From the NCBI GenBank assembly GCA_025060295.1, contig JANXCH010000003.1, forward strand, positions 24,331 to 88,330: a stretch of DNA of 64,000 nt. The letters are read 5' to 3'. The stretch is from Dehalococcoidia bacterium (GTDB lineage: Bacteria; Chloroflexota; Dehalococcoidia; Lucifugimonadales; HRBIN23). The notes below the pieces were generated by a model that made no database searches, was not told where the DNA came from, and was given only the letters and a program-made list of their open reading frames with translations. The translations under genes were made by a program, and so were the position numbers. Positions 51,574 through 59,933 of this stretch are shown here, in pieces. The number at the start of each line of letters is the position of its first letter. Position 1 is the first letter of the stretch.

Positions 51574-52251
51574 CTATCCCCCCGCTTGCCGAATGACCCG
51601 CTTGGGGAGTTCCTTGCGCAGGCGGTCTATCTTGCCCTTGACTCTCTTGAGGGCCCTGTCCACCTCATCCTGATCCATCAGGCGCAGGCCTTGCTCTGTC
51701 AGGGTGGCCACCTGCACCGGCCCCCCGCAGTCCACGCACAGAGCACTCACGGCGTCCACCACATAGGCCACCAGCGCCACCGCCTCCTTCACCCTTATCC
51801 CCGGGAAGTAGAGGTCGCTCAGCACCATATCCCCCACATCGCGCCCCGACCCATAGCATTCCCAGGTGCGCATCTCGCGAGGGTGCATCTCCTCCGCGTC
51901 AATCGCCCACAGGCCCTTCTCCCCACCGTCCAGAAAGCCTGCGACCAAGATCTGGCGCTCCTTGACGGCGCTTTCGCCCCCCTCCTCGGCCATCTTGCGC
52001 AGAACCCCTTCAATGAGGGTGAGCGCCCGTGCCGGCGTGAGCGGGGTATTCTCGCCCTTCTCGTCAAGAACCTCCCCCAAACGGCGGGTGAACACCTCCC
52101 CCAGCGTGGGATTGCCCGCCGAGACAATGGCGAAGCGCCCCTGCACCAGGTGAATCTGGGGCCAGTAGCGGAAGAAGTTGCCCCGCGTCTCTTGGGAATC
52201 ACAGGCGAACACGGCCCCGTCGGCGCACCGCAATCCAATGGCTATCGTCAT
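51574..52251 (-). CDS. Proteasome-like Ntn hydrolase
   Basis: Protein of 225 residues whose N-terminus [20 protein letters not shown] fits the proteasome beta/HslV fold. Thr 2 is the possible nucleophile after Met removal. Asp in ACDSQ falls at position 17 of the mature numbering, and the glycine loop SAGNPTLGE is in the expected place. The catalytic Lys 33 appears missing (PQIH in its place), so activity is uncertain. The C-terminus is a basic helix. It could be a bacterial proteasome relative (Anbu/BPH-like) of unknown role. It lies between leuD and leuB. Confidence 0.65.
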   Translation of the reverse strand: MTIAIGLRCADGAVFACDSQETRGNFFRYWPQIHLVQGRFAIVSAGNPTLGEVFTRRLGEVLDEKGENTPLTPARALTLIEGVLRKMAEEGGESAVKERQILVAGFLDGGEKGLWAIDAEEMHPREMRTWECYGSGRDVGDMVLSDLYFPGIRVKEAVALVAYVVDAVSALCVDCGGPVQVATLTEQGLRLMDQDEVDRALKRVKGKIDRLRKELPKRVIRQAGG

Positions 52252-52403
52252 GGATCGCTCCCGCCCCGCACCTGCTATGGGGATATTCTACCAGAAGGCC
52301 CCGTGTGCCTGGCACGGCCCGTGCGCAACCGAGGCTTTCAGGCCTGTGGGCCCAGCGGTTATGGGGGAGGGGGCGCGCCTGGACCAGGCGGGGGGACGCT
52401 CCG

Positions 52404-52571
52404 TCAGCATCCCGGCTCCCCAGGATGACCACAGCAGTCCCGCGGCGGAGGGCCAAACCGTCGCACCAGATTGCGTACCGCCACCCCCAGCCTCTTCAGC
52501 ACGGGCAAAGGCGAGGCGCGCCAGTTGGCCGCCACCTCCCGCAGACTCCCCCGACGGCGGGGCGTGGTCAT
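52404..52571 (-). CDS. 55-residue protein ending in a CC-GHPGEPGC motif
   Basis: Small frame starting at ATG 52571, ten bases after leuD. It is very basic in the first 40 residues (TPRRRGSLREVAANWRAS, then VAVRNLVRRFG). It ends with DCCGHPGEPGC, a cysteine cluster followed by the stop. The clean ending and the position close to leuD suggest a real gene. I recall similar small Cys-ended proteins in Chloroflexota but know no function. Confidence 0.5.
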   Translation of the reverse strand: MTTPRRRGSLREVAANWRASPLPVLKRLGVAVRNLVRRFGPPPRDCCGHPGEPGC

Positions 52572-52581
52572 AGCCCTTCGC

Positions 52582-53100
52582 TCATGTCTGCGAGGAAGCC
52601 ATCCCCGCCAGTTTACGCTTGGTGTATTCTATCAGCCCCCCAGCCGCCAGCACCTCCAGCATAAAGGGCGGGAAGGGTTTGGCGCGGAAGGTGGTGCCCC
52701 GGGTGAGGTTGCGAATCGTCCCCGTGGAGAGATCAACCTCCAGTTCGTCTCCCGCCTGGGTGCCGTCCACCGCCTCGGGACACTCCAGCACAGGCAGCCC
52801 CAGGTTGATGCTGTTACGGAAGAAGATGCGGGCGAAGGTCTTGGCGATGATGCAGGAGATGCCCGACGCCTTGATGGCGATGGGGGCGTGTTCCCGACTA
52901 GAACCACACCCGAAGTTCCTATCCGCCACAATGATATCTCCGGGGCGCACCCGTTTGACGAAGTCGGGATCAATGTCCTCCATGCAGTGTGCAGCCAACA
53001 CCTTGGGGTCGATGGTATTCAAGTAGCGGGCAGGGATAATGACATCGGTGTTCACATCCGCCCCATACTTGTGGACACGACCACGCAAGATGGTCTGCAT
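52582..53100 (-). CDS. leuD: 3-Isopropylmalate dehydratase small subunit
   Basis: LeuD of 172 residues, archaeal/thermophile-type short form. It starts [19 protein letters not shown] and carries the substrate-binding loop [15 protein letters not shown]. It pairs with LeuC to isomerise 2-isopropylmalate to 3-isopropylmalate. GGAGG precedes ATG 53100. A coiled-coil gene sits between leuC and leuD, which usually adjoin each other. Confidence 0.94.
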   Translation of the reverse strand: MQTILRGRVHKYGADVNTDVIIPARYLNTIDPKVLAAHCMEDIDPDFVKRVRPGDIIVADRNFGCGSSREHAPIAIKASGISCIIAKTFARIFFRNSINLGLPVLECPEAVDGTQAGDELEVDLSTGTIRNLTRGTTFRAKPFPPFMLEVLAAGGLIEYTKRKLAGMASSQT

Positions 53101-53120
53101 GCTCCCTCCTTCCTCAGGGC

Positions 53121-53462
53121 TTACCGCCCCGTTACCAGAATGCTGGCCGCCAACCCCACCAGCCCCGCCAGCACCGTGACCATAATTCCTACCAACCAGT
53201 AGAACTGCGTCCGCATCTCCTGGCGCAGGGAGCCGATCTCCTCTCGCGTCTCCTGGCGTAAAGCCGCTATCTCCTGGCGCAGAGAGCCTATCTCCTCCCG
53301 CGCCTCCTGGCGCCCCGTCGCCATCTCCTGCCGTATCTCCTGGCGCCCCGTCGCCATCTCCTGGCGCAGCGCCAAAAGGTCCGCCTCCAGGCGCGTCAGA
53401 CGCCGATCCACCTGCTCCAAAATCCCCTCCACACGCGCCAGGCGCTCCGCTTCCGTGGTCAT
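53121..53462 (-). CDS. Coiled-coil protein with C-terminal membrane anchor
   Basis: Protein of 113 residues. Residues 1-85 are a continuous coiled coil with internal repeats: [11 protein letters not shown] occurs about twice, and [10 protein letters not shown] also twice. One C-terminal transmembrane helix (about 88-108) follows. It resembles DUF1640-like small coiled-coil proteins. It starts at ATG 53462, three bases after the leuC stop, and ends before leuD. The repeats at DNA level suggest growth by tandem duplication. Confidence 0.75.
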   Translation of the reverse strand: MTTEAERLARVEGILEQVDRRLTRLEADLLALRQEMATGRQEIRQEMATGRQEAREEIGSLRQEIAALRQETREEIGSLRQEMRTQFYWLVGIMVTVLAGLVGLAASILVTGR

Positions 53463-53465
53463 CGT

Positions 53466-54764
53466 TCACCCCCGCATAGCCAACAGCACATCCTCGGCCC
53501 GGGCAACCTCTTCGGGGTGGGCGATGCGCCCCAGCACGGCACTGGCCGCCGCCACTGAGGGGTTGGCCAAGTAGGCCTCCGCCTTCGGATGACCCATGCG
53601 CCCAGGGAAGTTGCGATTGGAGGTGGAGACGCACCGCTCCCCCTCTGCCAGAACCCCCATATATCCCCCCAAGCACGGCCCGCAGGAGGGGGTGCTCACG
53701 GCGCACCCCGCCTCCACGAAGATGTCTATCAGCCCCTCCTTCAGCGCCTGCTTGTAGACCTGGGTGGTGGCAGGTATCACGATGCATCGCGTCCACTGGG
53801 CCACCTTCCGCCCCTTCAGGATGGCCGCCGCCTCCCGCAGGTCCTCCAGACGTGCATTGGTGCAGGAGCCGATGAACACCTGGTCAATGGCGATGTTTTT
53901 GCTGGCCAGTGCGCTGGCCGTGGCAATGTTCCCTGGAGAGTAGGGCATAGCCACCACCGGCTCTATCTTGGAAGCGTCATACTCGTAAGTGGCGGCGTAG
54001 TAGGCATCGGGATCGGGGGTGTAGACCTTCCACGGCCGCTTGGCCCTGGGACGCACATACTCCAACGTTACCTCGTCAAAGGGCACGATCCCCGTCTTCC
54101 CCCCCGCCTCGGCCACCATGTTGCACATGGTGAAGCGGGCATCCATGGACAGGGTGCGAATGGCCTCCCCCTCAAACTGCATGCAGGCGTACAGCGCCCC
54201 GTCGGTGCCAATCTGCCCGATGGTGTAGAGGATGAGGTCTTTACTGCGCGTCCAGGGGCCGAGGCGGCCGTGGTAGATGAAGCGGAGGGTGTGGGGCACC
54301 TTCATCCAGATCTCCCCCGTGGCCATGGCTACCGCCAGGTCGGTGGAGCCGAAGCCGGCAGCGAAGGCGCACAGGCCCCCGCAGGTGGTGGTGTGGGAGT
54401 CCGCCCCCACATACACATCCCCCGGCACCACGATACCCTGCTCGGGCAAAAGAATGTGCTCGATCCCCGCCTGCCCCTGCTCAAAGTACACCACCCCATA
54501 CTCCCGAGCGAAGTCCCGCATGGCCTTGGCCAAAGCCCCAGCAGCGATGTCCTTGTTGGGGACGAAGTGGGACGGGACAAAAACCACCCGGGAGGGGTCA
54601 AACACCTTCTTGACCCCCAGTTTCTTGAACTCCCGAATGGCAAGGGGGGCGGTAACATCGTTGCCCATGCACAGGTCCACCCGCACATTGAGCAGGTCGC
54701 CGGGGGAGACCTCCTTCTTGCCGGCATGGTCGGCCAGGATTTTCTCGGCAATGGTCATGCCCAT
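53466..54764 (-). CDS. leuC: 3-Isopropylmalate dehydratase large subunit
   Basis: Aconitase-family protein of 432 residues. It starts [15 protein letters not shown]. The iron-sulfur cysteines lie in [13 protein letters not shown] and in [17 protein letters not shown], and DSHTTTCGG is present. The short length is that of the archaeal/HacA-like LeuC type. A second in-frame ATG two codons on is possible. TATAAT at 54825-54830 (minus strand) lies 61 bases upstream. Confidence 0.94.
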   Translation of the reverse strand: MGMTIAEKILADHAGKKEVSPGDLLNVRVDLCMGNDVTAPLAIREFKKLGVKKVFDPSRVVFVPSHFVPNKDIAAGALAKAMRDFAREYGVVYFEQGQAGIEHILLPEQGIVVPGDVYVGADSHTTTCGGLCAFAAGFGSTDLAVAMATGEIWMKVPHTLRFIYHGRLGPWTRSKDLILYTIGQIGTDGALYACMQFEGEAIRTLSMDARFTMCNMVAEAGGKTGIVPFDEVTLEYVRPRAKRPWKVYTPDPDAYYAATYEYDASKIEPVVAMPYSPGNIATASALASKNIAIDQVFIGSCTNARLEDLREAAAILKGRKVAQWTRCIVIPATTQVYKQALKEGLIDIFVEAGCAVSTPSCGPCLGGYMGVLAEGERCVSTSNRNFPGRMGHPKAEAYLANPSVAAASAVLGRIAHPEEVARAEDVLLAMRG

Positions 54765-54824
54765 AGTGGCCCTCCTCTTGGGGGCGTCTCTCGGAAGCCA
54801 GACCCCTTCCGATGCCCTACTGCG

Positions 54825-54830
54825 ATTATA
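54825..54830 (-). promoter_or_regulatory. -10 element of the leuC operon
   Basis: TATAAT on the minus strand, 61 bases before leuC, in an AT-richer patch. No clear -35 hexamer is seen at 16-18 bases. Confidence 0.4.
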
Positions 54831-54936
54831 TCGCTTCTCTCTTCACGCTTCCCGCCCACCCTCGCAGATAGCAGACACCACCCCCTGTTCCTGACCCCGC
54901 TGACCTTCCCCTGTGTCCTTTGGGGGGCGCACGGAC

Positions 54937-56430
54937 TTACCCCTGGCTATCCCGGTGCACCACAAACGCCACCTTGTGGATCCCTAACGCCCCATCGGGG
55001 AAGGAGTCGCGCTCCACCTCCGCCTGCCACTGGCCGGTGCCGTCGGCCGCCCGCACCCGCAGGGTTGCCCTGCCTGCCGTGGTCACGGGTTTGCGGGCCG
55101 TCCAGATATGCCAGGTGTACGGGGAAAGGGCCGGACGCACCAGCGCCTGCTCCCAAGTTTGTCCCTCATCCCAGCTTATCTCCACTCGGCTGATGCCCCT
55201 GTCCCCAGCGTAGGCGATGCCCGCCGCCTCTACCTGCCCCGCCTGCACCCTCTGGCCTGTGCGGGGTGTCCAAATCTGACTGGTGGTATGCACAAAGGCG
55301 GTATCGCTCCATCCCTGCTCCTGCCAGAAGCCCGTGAAGTCCTCGGCCACAGGGCGAATACGCGTCAGCCACTTGACGCTCTTCAATCCGTAGCGCCCCG
55401 GCACCAGCAAGCGGGCAGGATAGCCGTGCTTGTGGGGGAGAGGCTCCCCATTCATGGCATAGGCCACCAGCACATGCTCCTGCAGAGCCACCTCCAGCGG
55501 CACGCTATCGGAGTACCCGTCGGCGGCGAAGAAGGCCACCTTCCGCACCCCCTCCTGCACCCCCGCCCGCTCCAACAGGATACGCAGCGGAACGCCCCTC
55601 CACAGGGCAGTGCCGATCAGATCCCCTCCCACCGGGTTGCTGATGCACTGGAGGGTAACCGCTATCTCCACAGCGGGCAAAGCCAGCAGGTCGCTATACG
55701 AGAGGGTCATAGGCGACCGCACCAGGCCCTCTACCTGTAGGCTCCATTGGGCGCTGTCCAGGTGGGGGTCCACGAAGTTCTTGGAGACGGTATAGAACTG
55801 GGCGGTAGGGGTAATGTCTGTGGGCAGAGCACCCGCAGGGCGACGAGGGTGGCGCGGCAGGGCAAGACGGGGCAGTCCGCCCACCAGGAGGCGGATGCCC
55901 CCCAAGACCCCCAAACCTGCCACCCCCCACAGGGCCAGTCGCCCCAGAGCGGAGCGCCGATCCGGCCGGGGCGGGCCGGGGGCCAGGGCCAAGGAGACCC
56001 CCCCCGCCACCAACCCCGCCACGCCACTGGCACCCACCACCCCTGCCCAGAAGCCCAGCCCCGTTCCCCCCGCCAGCCACCCCAACCCCACCGCCATCAG
56101 CCCCAACCCTCCCCCAACTACCCCTGCCCACACCAAAGGCGACCGCCTCCCCGCCATCCTGCCCCCCACCACAACCACACCCGCCCCCATTCCCACCAGC
56201 ACCAGGGACAGCCCCACCAGTAGAAGAGGCTTGGCCAGATACAGGAGCCTATCCAGTAGGAAGCCAAACAGCCAGCCGGGCATGGCCTGCACCAGACGCT
56301 CCGCCACCACCTCTTGCAGGGAGGGGGCCTGGAGGGCAAAACCTGCCCCCAGCAACAGCAGTGCCCATAGCACCCCCACACCGATACCCACACCCACAAG
56401 ACCCCTCCGCGTCTGTGTGCGGTGCTCCAT
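54937..56430 (-). CDS. Membrane-fused molybdopterin oxidoreductase (sulfite oxidase-like)
   Basis: Protein of 497 residues. The first 190 residues are four to five transmembrane helices in a Gly/Val/Leu-rich region. The rest is a sulfite-oxidase-type molybdenum domain. The Mo-ligand Cys is in VTLQCISNPVGGDLIG, and AYAMNGEPLPHKHGYPARLL and YGLKSVKWLTRI are typical. A C-terminal Mo-co dimerisation-like beta domain (SRVEISWDEGQTWEQA) follows. It probably transfers electrons outside the membrane; the substrate is unknown. Such fusions are frequent in Chloroflexota and Actinobacteria. Confidence 0.87.
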   Translation of the reverse strand: MEHRTQTRRGLVGVGIGVGVLWALLLLGAGFALQAPSLQEVVAERLVQAMPGWLFGFLLDRLLYLAKPLLLVGLSLVLVGMGAGVVVVGGRMAGRRSPLVWAGVVGGGLGLMAVGLGWLAGGTGLGFWAGVVGASGVAGLVAGGVSLALAPGPPRPDRRSALGRLALWGVAGLGVLGGIRLLVGGLPRLALPRHPRRPAGALPTDITPTAQFYTVSKNFVDPHLDSAQWSLQVEGLVRSPMTLSYSDLLALPAVEIAVTLQCISNPVGGDLIGTALWRGVPLRILLERAGVQEGVRKVAFFAADGYSDSVPLEVALQEHVLVAYAMNGEPLPHKHGYPARLLVPGRYGLKSVKWLTRIRPVAEDFTGFWQEQGWSDTAFVHTTSQIWTPRTGQRVQAGQVEAAGIAYAGDRGISRVEISWDEGQTWEQALVRPALSPYTWHIWTARKPVTTAGRATLRVRAADGTGQWQAEVERDSFPDGALGIHKVAFVVHRDSQG

Positions 56431-56480
56431 GCGCGCCCTTCCCCCTCGTATGATACGCTAACCGTAGGATTGGGATACGC

Positions 56481-57344
56481 ATGGGCACACTATATGTGGT
56501 CGCCACCCCCATAGGCAACCTGGAGGACATTACCCTGCGGGCTCTGCGGCTGTTGCGGGAGGTGGCCCTCATCGCCGCCGAAGACACCCGCACCACCCGG
56601 GGCCTGCTGGCCCATTATGGCATCACCACCCCCCTGGTCAGTTTTCACCGCCACAATCAGGCCCAGCGCCTGCCCCTTCTTCTAGAGCGCTTACGCCAGA
56701 GCGATGTGGCCCTTGTGAGCGAGGCGGGCACCCCCGGGGTGAGCGACCCAGGGCAGGCACTGGTAACGGCAGCGGTGCAGAAGGGCTTCCCGGTGGTGGT
56801 TGTCCCTGGCCCCTCGGCAGTAACGGCAGCCCTGGCAGTCTCGGGCCTACCTGCCGACTCCTTCCTGTTCCTGGGTTTTCTGCCGCGCGCCCCGACGGAG
56901 CGCCGCAGCCTTTTGGGGCGATGCGCCTCTTTACCCTTTACCCTTGTGTGGTTTGAAGCACCGCACCGTCTGCGGGCCTCCTTGCAGGACGCCCTGGAAA
57001 TCCTGGGCGACCGCCCCTGCGCCATCGGGCGCGAGTTGACCAAACTCCACGAGGAGGTGTTCCGGGGAAGCCTGGCCCAAGCCCTGGAGCACTTCATCCA
57101 GCCGCGCGGGGAGTTTACCGTCGTGGTGCGTGGCGCACCCTCGTCCCCCGAGGCTTGCTGGACAGAGGCCCAAGTGGCACAGGCTTTACGAGAGGCGTCG
57201 GCACAGGGCCTGCGTCCTAGCCACGCCGTCGCTCGGGTGGCACGCATGGCCGGGTGGCCCCGAGCACAGGTTTATGCTGTGTGGCGTGCCCTGGGGGGAA
57301 TCGGCCCCAAAAAGACCGTATCCCCTGGCTCGGACAACGCCTAA
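56481..57344 (+). CDS. rsmI: 16S rRNA (cytidine1402-2'-O)-methyltransferase
   Basis: SAM-dependent tetrapyrrole-methylase-fold enzyme of 287 residues. It starts MGTLYVVATPIGNLEDITLR and continues with AAEDTRTTRGLLAHYG, ALVSEAGTPGVSDPG and the FLGFLPR-type motif. It modifies C1402 of 16S rRNA in the decoding centre. The first ATG is used; it is divergent from the molybdenum oxidoreductase gene. Confidence 0.94.
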   Translation: MGTLYVVATPIGNLEDITLRALRLLREVALIAAEDTRTTRGLLAHYGITTPLVSFHRHNQAQRLPLLLERLRQSDVALVSEAGTPGVSDPGQALVTAAVQKGFPVVVVPGPSAVTAALAVSGLPADSFLFLGFLPRAPTERRSLLGRCASLPFTLVWFEAPHRLRASLQDALEILGDRPCAIGRELTKLHEEVFRGSLAQALEHFIQPRGEFTVVVRGAPSSPEACWTEAQVAQALREASAQGLRPSHAVARVARMAGWPRAQVYAVWRALGGIGPKKTVSPGSDNA

Positions 57345-57371
57345 TCCCAGACGAAAACGCCGTCAAAACCC

Positions 57372-57401
57372 TTGACAAGCCTTCGGTGCAACCTTTAGAG
57401 T
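57372..57401 (+). promoter_or_regulatory. Promoter of ftsZ
   Basis: A perfect TTGACA (57372-57377), an 18-base spacer and TAGAGT (57396-57401, four of six consensus bases) lie 52 bases before ATG 57453. Confidence 0.55.
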
Positions 57402-57452
57402 AGGAGCGTCAGACAGCCCCCAGGAGACCTGGGGCCGTTGGAGGGAGTAGAT

Positions 57453-58490
57453 ATGGTTGATACCGCTGCTCGTCCCGCGCGCAAGCCCCGCATCCGTGAA
57501 GCCCCCGCGAGCATCGCCGTTGTGGGTGTTGGAGGTGGAGGGTGCAACGCTGTCATGCGGATGCTTCGGGAACAGAAGCAGGTCCCGGGTGTGCGCTATA
57601 TTTGCGCCAACACCGACATCAAGTCCTTGGAACGGGTGCAGGGGGCAACGGTGGTGCACATCGGGGAGCGCTTGACCCACGGTTTAGGGGCAGGCGGGAA
57701 CCCCGAGGTGGGGGCCCAGGCTGCAGACTCTGCCCGCACCGCCCTGAAGAGGGCCATCGGTCGGGCCGACCTGGTCTTCCTCTGCGCTGGCATGGGCGGG
57801 GGCACAGGCACCGGCGCCGCCCCCATCGTCGCCGAGATCGCCAAAGAGACGGGGGCCCTGGTGGTCGGTGTGGTTACCACCCCCTTCTCCTTTGAAGGGG
57901 CCCGCCGTCTGGAGACCGCCCACGCCGGCATGGCCCGCCTGCGGGAGAAGGTGGACAACCTCATCGTCATCCACAACGACCGCCTCCTCAAACTGTTCAA
58001 GCGGGATGTGCCCATTGAGCAGGCCCTGACCATGGCCGACGAGGCCGTCATGCTGGGCGTCCTGTCGGTGGCTGAACTCATCAATGTGCCCGGGGAGATC
58101 AACGTGGACATGGCCGATGTGAAGACCATTATGAAACTCCCCGGCCACGCCTTGATGGCCCTGGGCACGGGCAAAGGCCCCGGCGGTGCCTTGGAGGCCG
58201 CCCGTCAGGCCGTTACCAACCCCCTCCTGGATATCTCCATTGACGGAGCCAAGGGGGTGCTGTTCAATGTCAACGGCGGCCCCTCTCTGACCTTGGGGGA
58301 GGTGAACACCACCGGTGAGTTCATCGCCTCCAAAGTGGACCCCCAGGCCATTATCTTCTTCGGCATGGTCAACGACCCCAACATGGGCGACAATGTGCGC
58401 ATCACCATCATCGCCACAGGTATCCCCGACAAGCCCCCTCGCACCGTCTCCAGCGCCCCGAGCTTGTGGGAGGCGCCCCGCAAAAACTAA
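57453..58490 (+). CDS. ftsZ: Cell division protein FtsZ, short form
   Basis: Tubulin-like GTPase of 345 residues that forms the division ring. It shows VVGVGGGGCNAV (T1), the tubulin signature MGGGTGTGAAP (about 114-124) and the T7 loop NVDMADVKTIM (about 215). GGAGGGAG stands five bases before ATG 57453; an upstream TTG start in frame is less likely. The protein stops about 25 residues after the polymerising core. The long linker and the conserved C-terminal peptide that binds FtsA/ZipA/SepF are missing. It has its own promoter and terminator and is not in a dcw cluster. Confidence 0.93.
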   Translation: MVDTAARPARKPRIREAPASIAVVGVGGGGCNAVMRMLREQKQVPGVRYICANTDIKSLERVQGATVVHIGERLTHGLGAGGNPEVGAQAADSARTALKRAIGRADLVFLCAGMGGGTGTGAAPIVAEIAKETGALVVGVVTTPFSFEGARRLETAHAGMARLREKVDNLIVIHNDRLLKLFKRDVPIEQALTMADEAVMLGVLSVAELINVPGEINVDMADVKTIMKLPGHALMALGTGKGPGGALEAARQAVTNPLLDISIDGAKGVLFNVNGGPSLTLGEVNTTGEFIASKVDPQAIIFFGMVNDPNMGDNVRITIIATGIPDKPPRTVSSAPSLWEAPRKN

Positions 58491-58505
58491 CCTCACCTTC
58501 CGCCT

Positions 58506-58546
58506 GTGGGGGGGTGCCCCTACGCGGGCATCCCCCCACCTTTTTT
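58506..58546 (+). terminator. Intrinsic terminator after ftsZ
   Basis: A 13-pair stem (arms 58506-58518 and 58527-58539 with one G-T) is followed by TTTTTT (58541-58546). It lies 15 bases after the ftsZ stop and is the clearest rho-independent terminator in the window. Confidence 0.9.
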
Positions 58547-58621
58547 CTGCTCGGGCTTACCCCCGTGTGCGCCCTTGCCTTATACTGGAAACACCACACC
58601 CTCGTCCTTGGAGGATGGGGT

Positions 58622-58864
58622 ATGCCCCTGTACGAGTATCAGTGCACCGTGTGTGCCACCCGCTTTGAACGCCTGCGCCCGTTCAGCCAGGCCCACGAGC
58701 CCCTCGCCTGTCCGGACTGTGGTGGGCAGAGCCGCCGCCTGCTGTCCGTCTTCACCGCCTTCTCGGCCACCTCTTCCGGACAGACCCAAGCCATCGCCGG
58801 CGCCGGTGGAGGATGCAGCGGGTGCGCGGGGGGAGCGTGTGCCTCATGCGCCCACGGCGGCTAA
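58622..58864 (+). CDS. FmdB-family zinc-ribbon protein
   Basis: Protein of 80 residues with the FmdB start MPLYEYQCTVCATRFERLR and the second Cys pair CPDCGG. The C-terminus is a Gly/Cys-rich tail (CSGCAGGACASCAHGG), a common feature of the family. GGAGG precedes ATG 58622. Suggested as a putative regulatory or metal-binding protein; its role is not known. Confidence 0.87.
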   Translation: MPLYEYQCTVCATRFERLRPFSQAHEPLACPDCGGQSRRLLSVFTAFSATSSGQTQAIAGAGGGCSGCAGGACASCAHGG

Positions 58865-58965
58865 ACACCTTATCCCCCCACCCACAGGTGTCGTAGTCGC
58901 GCCAAGGGGGCGCCAGAGGCCCACCGCTCGGGGGAGGATATGGTTCACCCTCTGGTGGTCCCCGC

Positions 58966-59232
58966 ATGGTGGGGGCAGGGGCCATCCACCCCGCCCTGAC
59001 GCCTGCCCACTCCACCCACGCCCCGGCCCACGCCATCCTGTTTGCACTGGCGGGGGTGGCTCAGGCCATATGGGGTATGGTCTTCTGGCGGAGGCCCACC
59101 CTGTTCCTGTGGAACCTGGGTGTCCTGGGGACGGGGGCACTGGTGGTGGGAGATGTCCTGCCTGCTTTAGGGCCTCCGCACGCTGATCATGCCCATCCCC
59201 ACTCCCACGACGACCACCCCCACAGCCACTAG
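58966..59232 (+). CDS. Small membrane protein with His-rich tail
   Basis: Protein of 88 residues with two transmembrane helices (about 22-40 and 46-66). The C-terminus is rich in His and Asp (HADHAHPHSHDDHPHSH). The tail is a likely metal-binding segment. It converges with a minus-strand pair, a DUF1461 membrane gene and a CDF metal exporter. Its stop overlaps that of the DUF1461 gene. The start is uncertain; no strong ribosome site is seen. Confidence 0.6.
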   Translation: MVGAGAIHPALTPAHSTHAPAHAILFALAGVAQAIWGMVFWRRPTLFLWNLGVLGTGALVVGDVLPALGPPHADHAHPHSHDDHPHSH

Positions 59233-59933
59233 CCCCTCTTGGTGCGCCGACGCAGCACCCACCCCAGGGCCATCACCAGCGTCGCCTGGGCCAGGGATGC
59301 CCCCGCCACCACCATCGTGGCCAGATACCAGAACCCCTCAGGGAACAACTGAATGAGCATATCCCGGGAAGGATCCAATTGCCAATAGGGGTTACGGAAG
59401 GCGATAATGTGAAACAGAGTGAACAGCCAGGGGAAGGCCACCGCTAAGGCCACTCCCGCCACCACCAGCACACCCAGGGCCAACCATCCCCCCACCAACA
59501 GCACCCGCCCCACAAACACCCGCCCCCGTTTCAGAAAACCCAAAAGCACCCCCAGGGCAATGACGCCCCCGCTCACCTCCTGCACCCGGTACACCCCCCG
59601 CACCAACACCCGCACATCCCGCATGTGGATGACCTCCCGCTGGTTGAACAGGGAACGCTCCACACCCCGCACGGGCACCCGCACCTCCAGCCACTCCTGC
59701 GGGCCGTTGAAGTAGGCGATAAAGGCGCGGGCCACCCGCTCCAAATCTGCCGGAGCGATGCCCGTTACCTCGGACACCCCGAACCGCTGGAAGCCGTAGG
59801 TGTACAGGGGAAGGGCATTGATGGCCAGGCGCACACTGGTGGTTACACAAAAGATGGGCAAGAGGGCCAGGGTGAGCACCGTGAAGAGCCAGGTGGCCCC
59901 GGTGAACACCACACGGACGGTCAGGGCAAGCAT
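59229..59933 (-). CDS. DUF1461 (TIGR01906) membrane protein
   Basis: Protein of 234 residues with four transmembrane helices. Family features are the first helix with TTSVRLAINALPLYTYGFQR, the extracytoplasmic segment REVIHMRDVRVLVRGVY, and the loop AFRNPYWQLDPSRDMLIQLFPEGFW. Function is unknown for the family. It overlaps the CDF exporter gene by 13 bases, so they are co-transcribed. Confidence 0.87.
   Translation of the reverse strand: MLALTVRVVFTGATWLFTVLTLALLPIFCVTTSVRLAINALPLYTYGFQRFGVSEVTGIAPADLERVARAFIAYFNGPQEWLEVRVPVRGVERSLFNQREVIHMRDVRVLVRGVYRVQEVSGGVIALGVLLGFLKRGRVFVGRVLLVGGWLALGVLVVAGVALAVAFPWLFTLFHIIAFRNPYWQLDPSRDMLIQLFPEGFWYLATMVVAGASLAQATLVMALGWVLRRRTKRG

Noticed and set aside
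53240..53400. Direct repeats suggesting a CRISPR or tandem-repeat array
   Set aside because: The repeats are coding heptads of the coiled-coil protein (QEMATGRQE and EEIGSLRQE), of uneven length without spacers. No CRISPR array is seen anywhere in the window.
53101..53796. N-terminal extension of leuD through the coiled-coil gene
   Set aside because: The extension is Gly/Ala-rich shadow sequence of the coiled-coil gene; [13 protein letters not shown] is the normal LeuD start and has a ribosome site.
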